This document shows positions 44,229-52,869 of a stretch of DNA of 64,000 bases, in pieces. Source of the DNA: UBA7957 sp965222695 (lineage in GTDB: Bacteria > Pseudomonadota > Gammaproteobacteria > Granulosicoccales > Granulosicoccaceae); contig OZ244967.1 in the NCBI GenBank assembly GCA_965222695.1, forward strand, positions 372,001-436,000, written 5' to 3'. The position numbers and the translations under genes were made by a program. The notes under the pieces are model-generated. The model saw nothing but the letters and a program-made list of their open reading frames with translations, had not been told where the DNA came from and did no database searches. How positions within the stretch are numbered: position 1 is the stretch's first letter; each line of letters begins with the position of its first letter.

Positions 44229-45152
44229 GTGGAATACTTTTTACAGCAGTTGATCAACGGGATTACCCTTGGCTCCATCTACGGACTTATCGCCATCGGA
44301 TATACGATGGTGTATGGCATCATCGGTATGATCAATTTCGCCCACGGCGATGTGTTCATGGTGGGCTCCTTTATTTCTCTTATTGTTTTTGTGGGCTTAG
44401 GAGTTACAGCGGCCTCGGGGGCCGGCGTTCTGTTGCTGGCGCTGTTGCTGGTTCTTCTGATTGCCATGATACTGACTTCGGTCTGGGGCTGGACGATTGA
44501 ACGTCTCGCCTATCGCCCCTTGCGCGGCTCCTTCCGGTTGGCGCCACTGATCACCGCCATCGGCATGTCGATAGTTCTACAGAATTTCGTACAGATCTCC
44601 CAGGGCGCAAGAGTGAAGCCGCTGGAGCCACTTATTACCGGCGGCTATAAAATCACCGGAGAGGGCAGCAAACTCGTACAGATTTCGAATATGCAGATCA
44701 TCATTATTATCACCACCATCGTCCTGATGATCGGTTTTACCCTTTTGATTAATAAGACATCTTTGGGCCGCTCACAACGCGCATGCGAGCAGGATCAGAA
44801 GATGGCTTCGCTGCTCGGTGTCAACGTAGACCGAACCATTTCGCTGACATTCGTTATGGGGGCTGCACTGGCCGCGGTTGCCGGAACCCTGTTCGTACTC
44901 TATTACGGAGTTATAGATTTCTTTATCGGGTTTTTGGCGGGGGTAAAGGCGTTTACCGCCGCTGTTCTCGGCGGGATCGGTTCCTTGCCTGGTGCGATGC
45001 TGGGGGGATTGCTGATCGGGCTGATCGAAACCTTCTGGTCAGGTTACTTTTCGGTCGAGTACAAGGACGTAGCCGCATTTTCCATTCTGGCCATAGTGCT
45101 GATCTTTATGCCATCGGGCTTGCTCGGTAAACCGGAAATCGAGAAGGTCTAA
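44229..45152 (+). CDS. livH: Branched-chain amino acid type ABC permease LivH
   Basis: 307-residue permease with about eight hydrophobic helices. The N-terminal QQLINGITLGSIYGLIAIGYTMVYGIIGMINFAHGD is the LivH hallmark, and AVLGGIGSLPGAMLGGLLIGLIE is the late conserved loop. It starts with GTG at 44229 with GGAGAG before it, and leads an operon livH-livM-livG-livF-small membrane protein-livK with overlaps or short gaps. The ligand may be amino acids, urea or amides. Confidence 0.93.
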   Translation: MEYFLQQLINGITLGSIYGLIAIGYTMVYGIIGMINFAHGDVFMVGSFISLIVFVGLGVTAASGAGVLLLALLLVLLIAMILTSVWGWTIERLAYRPLRGSFRLAPLITAIGMSIVLQNFVQISQGARVKPLEPLITGGYKITGEGSKLVQISNMQIIIIITTIVLMIGFTLLINKTSLGRSQRACEQDQKMASLLGVNVDRTISLTFVMGAALAAVAGTLFVLYYGVIDFFIGFLAGVKAFTAAVLGGIGSLPGAMLGGLLIGLIETFWSGYFSVEYKDVAAFSILAIVLIFMPSGLLGKPEIEKV

Positions 45153-45155
45153 ACC

Positions 45156-46481
45156 ATGTCAGGCGTTGAAGTCAATAAATCCGCACTGCACGAATCGCTT
45201 AAAGATTCTGCCATCGCCGCCTTGATTGCCTTCGGTCTCGCGTTTTTCATGATCGGGCTCAAGACCGAGACCTCGATCGGCGGGCTTTCGATCCGCCAGC
45301 GCTGGGGCGCCGTTGCCATCACTGTCGCGATTGTCTTTATCGGGCGCTTACTGCTCAACCTTCTGGTATGGAAAAGGAAACCCACAGATCGGGAACCAGG
45401 TAGGGCATTTTCCTCTTTTTTACCCGCTTTTTCGGGTATGGGTAAATACTTTGGCATAGCCATGGTGTTATTTGCCTTTACTTTGCCGATCTGGTTGCCT
45501 CAAGTTGCCCCGGCTCAGAATCGCTATATTCTGGATCTCGGTATTCTGGTTCTGACTTATGTCATGCTCGGGTGGGGCTTGAATATCGTTGTCGGGCTCG
45601 CCGGATTGCTGGATTTGGGCTACGTCGCCTTTTATGCTGTGGGTGCTTATTCCTACGCTTTGCTGGCGCAATATTTCGGTTTGTCCTTTTGGCTCTGTCT
45701 GCCTCTGGCCGGAGTACTGGCTGCAACCTGGGGGATTATTCTCGGATTTCCCGTTTTGCGTTTGCGCGGTGATTATCTTGCCATAGTGACCCTGGCTTTC
45801 GGAGAGATCATCCGCGTTGTGCTATTGAACTGGTATACCTTTACCGGTGGACCGGACGGGATTTCCGGTATACCCAGGCCTAGCTTTTTCGGCCTGCCCT
45901 TCAAACGCGGCGAGGGCGGTTTTGCCGACTTTTTCGGTCTGAACTACAGCTCCAGTCATCGTATTATTTTCCTCTACTACTTGATTCTCGCGCTCGCCTT
46001 GTTGACCCATTTTGTCACTAACCGGGTGAGGTCTTTGCCGACTGGCAGGGCCTGGGAAGCCTTGAGAGAGGATGAGATCGCCTGCCGTTCACTCGGCATC
46101 AACACCACTAACACTAAACTGACCGCTTTTGCAATGGGGGCCATGTTCGGTGGATTTGCCGGATCCTTTTTCGCCACCCGCCAGGGCTTTATTTCGCCGG
46201 AAAGTTTTACCTTTATCGAGTCGGCGGTCATTTTGGCCATAGTGGTATTGGGAGGATTGGGCAGTCAGATAGGAGTCGTTATCGCATCCGTAGTGATGAT
46301 CGGGGGATTTGAGATTTTCCGGGGCCTGGATGAGTACCGCATGCTGGTATTCGGTCTTGCCATGGTGATGATTATGGTCTGGAAGCCGCGCGGCTTGATT
46401 TCCACCCGTATTCCTTCGGTTTTCCTGAAAGAGCGCAAGGCGGTGGACGGTTCCATGGTTGCGCAAGGAGAAGGGCATTGA
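45156..46481 (+). CDS. livM: Branched-chain amino acid type ABC permease LivM
   Basis: 441-residue permease, longer than LivH through an extra N-terminal membrane region, as usual in LivM. The segments GLNIVVGLAGLLDLGYVAFYAVGAYSYALL and GRAWEALREDEIACRSLGINTTNTKLTAFAMGAMFGGFAGSFFA are diagnostic. Its stop codon TGA shares one base with the livG start (TGATG). Confidence 0.93.
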   Translation: MSGVEVNKSALHESLKDSAIAALIAFGLAFFMIGLKTETSIGGLSIRQRWGAVAITVAIVFIGRLLLNLLVWKRKPTDREPGRAFSSFLPAFSGMGKYFGIAMVLFAFTLPIWLPQVAPAQNRYILDLGILVLTYVMLGWGLNIVVGLAGLLDLGYVAFYAVGAYSYALLAQYFGLSFWLCLPLAGVLAATWGIILGFPVLRLRGDYLAIVTLAFGEIIRVVLLNWYTFTGGPDGISGIPRPSFFGLPFKRGEGGFADFFGLNYSSSHRIIFLYYLILALALLTHFVTNRVRSLPTGRAWEALREDEIACRSLGINTTNTKLTAFAMGAMFGGFAGSFFATRQGFISPESFTFIESAVILAIVVLGGLGSQIGVVIASVVMIGGFEIFRGLDEYRMLVFGLAMVMIMVWKPRGLISTRIPSVFLKERKAVDGSMVAQGEGH

Positions 46482-47356
46482 TGACCGAAGCGGCAAATTA
46501 TGGCTGGGATAATAATCCCTTGCTGAAAATCGAGCACATGACCATGCGTTTCGGTGGCCTGGTCGCGGTGGACGATCTTTCGTTCAACGTGGGGCGTGGG
46601 GATATTACGGCCTTGATCGGTCCGAACGGTGCCGGTAAGACAACCGTTTTTAATTGCATTACCGGATTTTACAAACCCACTGAGGGCCGAATGGTACTGA
46701 CCCTGGAATCGGGTCAGACACATTTGCTTGAACGCATGCTGGATTTTGAAATCACGCGTAAAGCCAAGGTTGCCCGCACCTTTCAGAATATCCGCCTGTT
46801 CGGTGGCATGACCGTGCTGGAAAATCTGATGGTGGCTCAACACAATCCCCTGATGCATGCCTCCAAATTTACCTTTGGCGGCTTGCTTGGCTTATCGTCA
46901 TATAAGGATTCGGAAAGGGAAGCGCTGGAAAAATCGCGCTACTGGCTGGATAAAACCAATCTTATCGACCGGGCGGATGACCCCGCGGCGGACTTGCCTT
47001 ATGGTGACCAGCGCCGTTTGGAAATCGCGCGTGCGATGTGTACGGGGCCGGAACTGTTGTGTCTGGACGAGCCCGCTGCGGGCCTGAATCCCAAAGAGTC
47101 TGCAGAGCTTAATGCACTGCTGATGTCGATCCGTAGCGACGAGAATACATCCGTTTTGTTGATTGAACACGATATGAGTGTGGTGATGGAGATCTCGGAT
47201 CATATTGTTGTGCTGGATTACGGCGAACTCATTGCGGATGAAACACCCGAGCAGATTCGTACCGATCCCAAAGTGATAGCGGCTTATCTGGGCGTCGAAG
47301 AAGAGTCAGCAGTAGAAACCATACACGAAGAGCTTGAGGGGAAACGCAGTGGATAA
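46481..47356 (+). CDS. livG: Branched-chain amino acid type ABC ATPase LivG
   Basis: ATPase of 291 residues from the ATG at 46481. Walker A is GPNGAGKTTVFNCITGFY, followed by the LivG-type RTFQNIRLFGGMTVLENLMVAQH. The signature is degenerate (LPYGDQRRLEIARAM), as is normal for LivG, and Walker B is LLCLDEPAAGLNP. It is coupled to livM and overlaps livF by 8 bases. Confidence 0.93.
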   Translation: MTEAANYGWDNNPLLKIEHMTMRFGGLVAVDDLSFNVGRGDITALIGPNGAGKTTVFNCITGFYKPTEGRMVLTLESGQTHLLERMLDFEITRKAKVARTFQNIRLFGGMTVLENLMVAQHNPLMHASKFTFGGLLGLSSYKDSEREALEKSRYWLDKTNLIDRADDPAADLPYGDQRRLEIARAMCTGPELLCLDEPAAGLNPKESAELNALLMSIRSDENTSVLLIEHDMSVVMEISDHIVVLDYGELIADETPEQIRTDPKVIAAYLGVEEESAVETIHEELEGKRSG

Positions 47357-48080
47357 TAATGCAAATCTGCTCAGTATTCGTGGCGTTCACACCTACTATG
47401 GCCGCATCGCAGCGCTCAAGGGTGTGGATCTGGAAATCAATGACGGTGAAATCGTTACGCTGATCGGCGCCAACGGAGCAGGGAAATCGACCCTGATGAT
47501 GACAGTTTGCGGAAATCCGCAAGCCCGCGAAGGTGAAATACACTTTGACGGGATGGAGATTACGAAAAGCCCAACCCACAGCATCATTCATATGGGCATA
47601 GCCCAGTCACCCGAGGGCCGGCGGATTTTTCCCCGCATGACAGTATTGGAAAACCTGCAAATGGGGGCTTCGGTTAACGAGGAGAAATACTTCGATGAGG
47701 ATCTGCCCAAGATATTCGAACTGTTTCCCATACTGGCAGACCGAAAATCGCAAAGAGGCGGAACCCTTTCAGGCGGCGAGCAGCAAATGTTGGCAATCGG
47801 CCGGGCCTTAATGGGGAGGCCGCGCCTGCTGTTACTCGATGAGCCCTCCCTCGGGCTGGCTCCGTTGGTTGTACGGCAGATTTTCGATGCGGTTAAGGTG
47901 CTTAACGAATCTGAAGGCCTCACGGTATTCCTGGTTGAACAAAACGCGTTTCACGCGTTGAAGCTTGCGCACCGCGGTTATGTGATGGTCAACGGTGTGA
48001 TCACTCTGTCCGGAACCGGACAGGAACTGCTCAACAGCGACGAAGTGAGAGCAGCATACCTGGAAGGAGGGGCGCATTGA
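47349..48080 (+). CDS. livF: Branched-chain amino acid type ABC ATPase LivF
   Basis: ATPase of 243 residues starting with GTG at 47349 (GAGGGG upstream), overlapping livG; an in-frame TTG 15 bases earlier is less likely. Walker A GANGAGKSTLMMTVCG, the MGIAQSPEGRRIFPRMTVLENLQMG segment, signature LSGGEQQMLAIGRAL and Walker B LLLLDEPSLGLAP are all of the LivF kind. Confidence 0.93.
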   Translation: MDNNANLLSIRGVHTYYGRIAALKGVDLEINDGEIVTLIGANGAGKSTLMMTVCGNPQAREGEIHFDGMEITKSPTHSIIHMGIAQSPEGRRIFPRMTVLENLQMGASVNEEKYFDEDLPKIFELFPILADRKSQRGGTLSGGEQQMLAIGRALMGRPRLLLLDEPSLGLAPLVVRQIFDAVKVLNESEGLTVFLVEQNAFHALKLAHRGYVMVNGVITLSGTGQELLNSDEVRAAYLEGGAH

Positions 48081-48430
48081 TGTCATTTTTCTGGGAAAAC
48101 GGTTTTACTTCATTTCTTTTTTTAACAGTGATACTGGGCGGCGCGGCAGCCTTTATGAGCGGTCGGGCAGTAGCCATACAATGGAAGTCACTAAGGTTGC
48201 TGATTTTTTATTGTTTGCTCCTGTCGCTTGCGGTCAGATTCCTTCACTTCGCTCTGTTCGAGGCGCGGTTAGTATCATTGAAGCTCTTACTTATTGATTT
48301 TATTGTAATTTTATTAGTCGGTCTGCTTGGATTCAGAATCACGAGGGTTAAGCAGATGGTGACACAATATCGTTGGTTGTATCAGCGATCGGGACTGTTT
48401 TGGTGGCGTGAGCGCGCCGATGCGAAATAA
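48080..48430 (+). CDS. Small membrane protein of liv operons (DUF6867-like)
   Basis: 116 residues with three or four hydrophobic helices. ILGGAAAFMSGRAVAIQWKSLRLL and the C-terminal FRITRVKQMVTQYRWLYQRSGLFWWRER resemble a family (DUF6867) that I recall from liv-type operons, mainly in alphaproteobacteria. The ATG overlaps the livF stop as TGATG, so it is translated with the transporter. It may be an accessory subunit; its function is unknown. Confidence 0.72.
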   Translation: MSFFWENGFTSFLFLTVILGGAAAFMSGRAVAIQWKSLRLLIFYCLLLSLAVRFLHFALFEARLVSLKLLLIDFIVILLVGLLGFRITRVKQMVTQYRWLYQRSGLFWWRERADAK

Positions 48431-48592
48431 ATACTGGTTCCGCAGCGAAAAATTCAATATGGTATTGCGTTGAAAACGTAGTCGGCGGTGGCAGAAGTGA
48501 TCTGAAACAGGTATTTCTGCTGCCGGACTGAGTTTGGTAGAGGAAACTCCCTCGTCAAACAATAGAACTTAATCCAACAAATGGGAGAGAAG

Positions 48593-49702
48593 ATGAAAAA
48601 ATTTCTTTTGAGCAGTTTGGTTACTGCAGCACTACTGAGTGCACCGGTAATTTCTCAGGCTGAGATTGTAATTGGTACGGCAGGCCCCATGACCGGTCAG
48701 TATGCTTCATTCGGTGCTCAGATGAAAGCCGGAGCCGAGCAGGCCGTGGCTGATATTAATGAGGCCGGCGGGGTTCTCGGACAGCAACTTAAACTGGAAG
48801 TGGGCGACGATGCCTGCGATCCGAAACAGGCGGTTGCTGTAGCCAACCAAATGGCCAGTAACGGAGCTGTATTTATGGCGGGACACTTTTGTTCCGGGTC
48901 ATCCATTCCGGCTTCAGCGGTCTATGCCGAAGAGGGAATCGTTCAGATTTCCCCAGCATCAACCAACCCGAAATTTACCGATGAACGGCCTAACTCGGAT
49001 GGCGGCACTTACCGCGTCTGTGGCCGGGACGATCAGCAGGGCCAGGTAGCCGGACAATTCCTGGTCGATAAAATGGGCGACAAAAAGGTTGCATTCGTTC
49101 ATGACAAGACCGCTTATGGCAAGGGTCTGGCCGATGCAACCATGGCGGCTTACGAAGAGGCAGGCGGCAAGCCGGCCATGTACGAAGCCTATACCGCCGG
49201 TGAGAAAGACTATACAGCCCTGGTATCGAAACTGAAGAATGAATCCGTCGATGTGCTTTATGTCGGGGGTTATCATACCGAAGCTGGTTTGATGGTCCGT
49301 CAAATGCGTGATCAGGGTATGAATACAGTACTGGTTTCCGGCGACGCTCTGGTGACTGATGAATACTGGTCCATTACAGGTGACGCCGGAGAAGGCACTT
49401 TGATGACCTTCTCACCCGATCCACGTAAGAATCCCGGTGCCGAAAAACTGGTTGAAACTTTCCGTGCGAAAAACATCGAGCCTGAAGGCTATGTATTGTA
49501 CACCTATGCTGCAATACAAGCATGGGCGCAAGCTGCCGAAGCATCGGGTAAGGTTGACTATGATTCCATGGTTGCAGCTTTGAACGGTGGCGATTTCAAG
49601 ACCGTACTCGGTGATCTTTCGTTCGATGATAAAGGCGATGTGACCTTGCCGGGATACGTATTCTATGAATGGAAGTCTGGCAAGTACGACTATTTGCAGT
49701 AG
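48593..49702 (+). CDS. livK: Branched-chain amino acid type ABC binding protein
   Basis: Periplasmic Leu/Ile/Val-binding family protein, 369 residues. Signal peptide MKKFLLSSLVTAALLSAPVISQA, then IVIGTAGPMTGQYASFGAQMKAGAEQAV. Family marks are the ligand-loop MAGHFCSGSSIPASAVYAEEGI and VAFVHDKTAYGKGLADA. The ATG at 48593 follows GGGAGAGAAG directly; an upstream in-frame ATG at 48581 lies within the ribosome site. It is last in the operon, with a terminator 31 bases after the stop. Confidence 0.92.
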   Translation: MKKFLLSSLVTAALLSAPVISQAEIVIGTAGPMTGQYASFGAQMKAGAEQAVADINEAGGVLGQQLKLEVGDDACDPKQAVAVANQMASNGAVFMAGHFCSGSSIPASAVYAEEGIVQISPASTNPKFTDERPNSDGGTYRVCGRDDQQGQVAGQFLVDKMGDKKVAFVHDKTAYGKGLADATMAAYEEAGGKPAMYEAYTAGEKDYTALVSKLKNESVDVLYVGGYHTEAGLMVRQMRDQGMNTVLVSGDALVTDEYWSITGDAGEGTLMTFSPDPRKNPGAEKLVETFRAKNIEPEGYVLYTYAAIQAWAQAAEASGKVDYDSMVAALNGGDFKTVLGDLSFDDKGDVTLPGYVFYEWKSGKYDYLQ

Positions 49703-49732
49703 TAATTAATAAGCCTATTGGCAACACTGTGG

Positions 49733-49758
49733 CCCCCGGTCTTGTGCCGGGGGTTTTT
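49733..49758 (+). terminator. Intrinsic terminator of the liv operon
   Basis: CCCCCGG (49733-49739) pairs with CCGGGGG (49747-49753) around a 7-base loop and is followed by TTTTT. Confidence 0.88.
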
Positions 49759-49865
49759 CATTTTCCCGGCCCATACTCGCCGCCGGTGTTCTGTCCGGAT
49801 ATAGTTCTTTGGCGGGGGATGATCTCAATCCGGGCTCACGGGATATTGTAGCGCTTTACACACAG

Positions 49866-50107
49866 GTTCTAAGATCTGTGTGCCTGCTGCGAATTTGGCC
49901 GAATTTCCTCCTGACCGTATGCAGCACATAGCCTACGCGGCGGTGATGACAATAGTTTTTTCTACACCGCAGGAGCGAGGCAACCTCGCGAAAGGGGATT
50001 AGCCATTCCTTTTTCGCTTGCCAGCCAAGCTCCTACACGGCGTTCAAAACGCTCCTGACATTTTAGTCTCAGCGCATTCTCGCGACGGTACAGAGATCTA
50101 GTTTTGA
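49866..50107. repeat. Degenerate hairpin repeat split by a REP pair
   Basis: 49866-49945 resembles the left half of the element at 24111 (AAGATCT, CTGCGAATTTGGCC, ATTTCCTCCTGA). 50057-50107 resembles its right half (CTGACATTTTAGTCTCAGCG, CATTCTCGCGAC, CAGAGATCTAG). Between them lies a REP pair at 49969-50036, so the REP appears to be inserted in the older hairpin repeat. Confidence 0.6.
49969..50036. repeat. REP pair
   Basis: GCAGGAGCGAGGCAACCTCG (49969-49988) faces a TTCGCTTGCCAGCCAAGCTC unit (ending 50036), the same paired arrangement as at 18624 and 59427. Confidence 0.75.
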
Positions 50108-50165
50108 CATGCAGGATATATCGGGAGAAAATCGATAGTAGTTACCCGATCAATAGAAATACACG

Positions 50166-51035
50166 ATGAATTATGTGCAGTTGAAAGCGTTCCACAGTGT
50201 CGCAACTCAGGGCAGCTATACCAAGGCTGCAGAGGTTTTGCACGTTACTCAACCGACTTTGTCGGATCACGTAAAAGCGTTGGAACAAAGATACGAGATC
50301 AAGCTGTTCGAAAGGCAGGGCAGGGGAGTCGTATTAACGGGCATAGGGCGGGCATTGCTGCAGATCACTCGCCGCCAGTTCAGCCTGGAATCCGAAGCTG
50401 AACGGTTGCTGAGCACCGCACAGGGTTTATCTCAGGGAGAATTGCGTGTGATGGCTGACGGCCCCTATCTCATGGTTCCGATGATGGCGGAGTTTCATAG
50501 ACTGTATCCGAATATCACTCTGAAGCTCGGGTTCGGCAACTCACGCGAAGTGCTTAAATCGATTCTGGAGTTACGCGCCGATGTCGGCGTTCTGCCGGAT
50601 CTGCGAACTGACGAGAGGATTTACGCTGTCCCCGGTATCCACAATCAGTTGGTCTGCTTTGTTAATCTGGATCACCCTCTGGCAAAAAAACGCAGTATTA
50701 CATTACAGGAACTGGCCGGGTTCAGATTGATTATCCGTGAGTCCGGATCCAACACTCGCAGGCAATTTGAGCGGGCATTGAAAAATGCCTCAGTCAGTAT
50801 TCATGATACCCTGGAGTTCGGTAGCCGAGAGGCTGTCCGGGAAGCGGTGGCAGCGGGGCTCGGCGCAGGTGTGGTAGCGGAATCGGAATTCGGCCACGAT
50901 CAGCGTCTGTATAAGCTTCGGATTCGGAACAAGATACCCAAGTCCACGGAATACTTTGCCTGCCTGGCCGAGAATCGTGCACTGCCGGTCGTCAGCGCAT
51001 TTTTCGATTTAATCGATGAGTGTAAATCGCTGTAG
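50166..51035 (+). CDS. LysR-family regulator, AEP-associated type
   Basis: 289-residue LysR regulator: N-terminal winged helix (QGSYTKAAEVLHVTQPTLSDHVKALEQRYEIKLFERQGRGVVLT) and a two-lobed ligand domain. The segments ITRRQFSLESEAERLLSTAQGLSQGELRVMADGPY, FGNSREVLKSILELRADVGVL and RESGSNTRRQFERAL resemble the aminoethylphosphonate-catabolism-associated LysR group (TIGR03339), as I remember that family. phnW lies 6.4 kb upstream on the same strand with the liv-type operon between, so it may control AEP uptake and breakdown. That link is inference. Confidence 0.8.
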   Translation: MNYVQLKAFHSVATQGSYTKAAEVLHVTQPTLSDHVKALEQRYEIKLFERQGRGVVLTGIGRALLQITRRQFSLESEAERLLSTAQGLSQGELRVMADGPYLMVPMMAEFHRLYPNITLKLGFGNSREVLKSILELRADVGVLPDLRTDERIYAVPGIHNQLVCFVNLDHPLAKKRSITLQELAGFRLIIRESGSNTRRQFERALKNASVSIHDTLEFGSREAVREAVAAGLGAGVVAESEFGHDQRLYKLRIRNKIPKSTEYFACLAENRALPVVSAFFDLIDECKSL

Positions 51036-51162
51036 CATTGCGTTGAGCCAAAAACGCCTTTGCGGCATCTACCGCAATAATGGCCGCCGCAGATGGCCAC
51101 TCACCGCCCCATCCGCACGACGGGAAGTCATTTTCCTATCGGGTCTTCGGCCCGAGACTGTC

Positions 51163-52443
51163 CTATAGCTTAGCCAGCACTTTGTCCATCGAGGCGAGTG
51201 TATCGGCTATATCTTTGTCCGAGTGAGCGGAAGAAACAAAACCGGCTTCAAAAGCTGACGGGGCCAGGTAGACGCCTTGCTCCAGCATCGCATGGAAAAA
51301 CCGGCCGAATTTATCACTGTTGCAAGCCATGACCTCTTCAAAACAGGTCACTTTATCCAGATCGGTAAAAAACAGTCCGAACATTCCTCCGACCTGGTTG
51401 GTGGATAAACCGCAACCATGTCTCTTAGCGACTTCCATAGCGCCTTCGGCCAATTGTTCAGCGGCTGTGTTCAAACGATCGTAAAAACCCGGCTCGGATA
51501 TCAACTGCAGCGTCTTAAGACCTGCGCTCATGGCGATAGGGTTTCCCGAAAGCGTCCCTGCCTGGTATACGGGCCCGGTAGGTGCAATATGCTCCATGAT
51601 ATCCCGGCGTCCGCCGAAGGCGCCAACAGGCATTCCGCCGCCTATAACTTTGCCTAAAGTGGTCAGATCCGGTTTGATATTATACAGTTGCTGCGCACCG
51701 CCGAGCGCCACCCTGAAGCCGGTCATCACTTCGTCAAATATCAGTACCGATCCGAATTCGTCGCATACCTCCCGCAGGGTTTCGAGAAATCCGAAACAAG
51801 GCGGAATACAGTTCATATTCCCGGCCACGGGCTCAACGATAATGCATGCTATCTGCTCACCGATTTCCTCGAAAGTCTTGCGGACTTGAACCGCATCGTT
51901 GTAGCTCAGCGTCACAGTATGTTCAGCGAGGCCGGCAGGAACGCCAGGCGAGCTTGGTACACCCAGGGTAAGCGCTCCCGAACCGGCCTTTACCAGCAAT
52001 GAGTCGGAGTGGCCGTGATAGCAGCCTTCGAATTTGACAATCTTGTCCCTGCGGGTAAATCCGCGCGCGAGTCGAATTGCACTCATGGTTGCTTCGGTGC
52101 CGGAACTGACCATGCGAACCAGTTCTATCGATGGCATAAGCTCGCCGACCATTTTTGCCATTTGAGTTTCTATTTCTGTTGGGGCACCGAAACTCAAACC
52201 ATTGGCGGCGGTTTCCTGTACGATGCGGATGACGTCCGGATGAGCGTGTCCGGTGATCATCGGGCCCCAGGATCCGACGTAGTCAATGTATTGTTTATTG
52301 TCGGAGTCGAACACATAGGCACCCTGCGCCCGGGAGATAAACCGCGGCGTTCCACCGACGCCACGAAAAGCGCGAACAGGTGAGTTAACACCTCCGGGGA
52401 TATACAACTCAGCGTTTTCAAACAGGGTTTCGGCATCACTCAC
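51163..52443 (-). CDS. hemL: Glutamate-1-semialdehyde 2,1-aminomutase
   Basis: PLP enzyme converting glutamate-1-semialdehyde to 5-aminolevulinate in C5 heme synthesis. The PLP Lys is in TTLGKVIGGGMPVGAFGG; other signatures are PGGVNSPVRAFRGVGG, VRMVSSGTEATMSAIRLARG, GCYHGHSDSLLV and FDEVMTGFRVA. The 426 residues are the standard length. Its 3' end faces the LysR gene, with a small hairpin (51138-51154) between them. Confidence 0.96.
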   Translation of the reverse strand: MSDAETLFENAELYIPGGVNSPVRAFRGVGGTPRFISRAQGAYVFDSDNKQYIDYVGSWGPMITGHAHPDVIRIVQETAANGLSFGAPTEIETQMAKMVGELMPSIELVRMVSSGTEATMSAIRLARGFTRRDKIVKFEGCYHGHSDSLLVKAGSGALTLGVPSSPGVPAGLAEHTVTLSYNDAVQVRKTFEEIGEQIACIIVEPVAGNMNCIPPCFGFLETLREVCDEFGSVLIFDEVMTGFRVALGGAQQLYNIKPDLTTLGKVIGGGMPVGAFGGRRDIMEHIAPTGPVYQAGTLSGNPIAMSAGLKTLQLISEPGFYDRLNTAAEQLAEGAMEVAKRHGCGLSTNQVGGMFGLFFTDLDKVTCFEEVMACNSDKFGRFFHAMLEQGVYLAPSAFEAGFVSSAHSDKDIADTLASMDKVLAKL

Positions 52444-52869
52444 GGTTGACTCCTTTTTTCAGAATTCTAAATTGGCGATTTTACATCACAATCCCTATAA
52501 TTGGCCGGATTTATAACGATAGGCCTGAATGATTCGGAAATCCGGGAGACATCAGTATTGCCGGCCTCCTGAAACAGATCGGTAAGGTGATCCGGGAAGA
52601 CTGAGCTACAGTCAACGTCACGGCCTTGAATAAAACATCGCCGTGAAGAGCGAGATTCCGAATCAGCAATTGCCTGCTAGTGGGGTAGGCGCGGCAAAAC
52701 TCCATGTCGGAACGGATTTTGCCGATTTTACCGCGGATACGCAGATCTTGACGTTCTAAAGAAGCCGAAAGCCTGGATGTCGACACGAGTTTGCGGTAGT
52801 GATTTGAACATTCCGATCCCGTGATTGCAATCGGGATCCGAGACCACATTCCGGAGCGAGAATTAATTA
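52444..52869. other. Intergenic region between hemL and fbp
   Basis: About 425 bases between divergent genes. A reverse frame is open across most of it but reads into the fbp start and resembles no protein. There is a small inverted repeat GATCCCG/CGGGATC near 52816-52840. Promoters for both genes are expected here; none is clear enough to place. Confidence 0.5.

Larger units (their letters stand above)
49703..50165. other. Intergenic region with terminator and nested repeats
   Basis: No gene. It holds the livK terminator, a degenerate hairpin repeat (49866-50107) and a REP pair inside it. The LysR promoter must lie in the last 60 bases or within the repeat. Confidence 0.7.
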
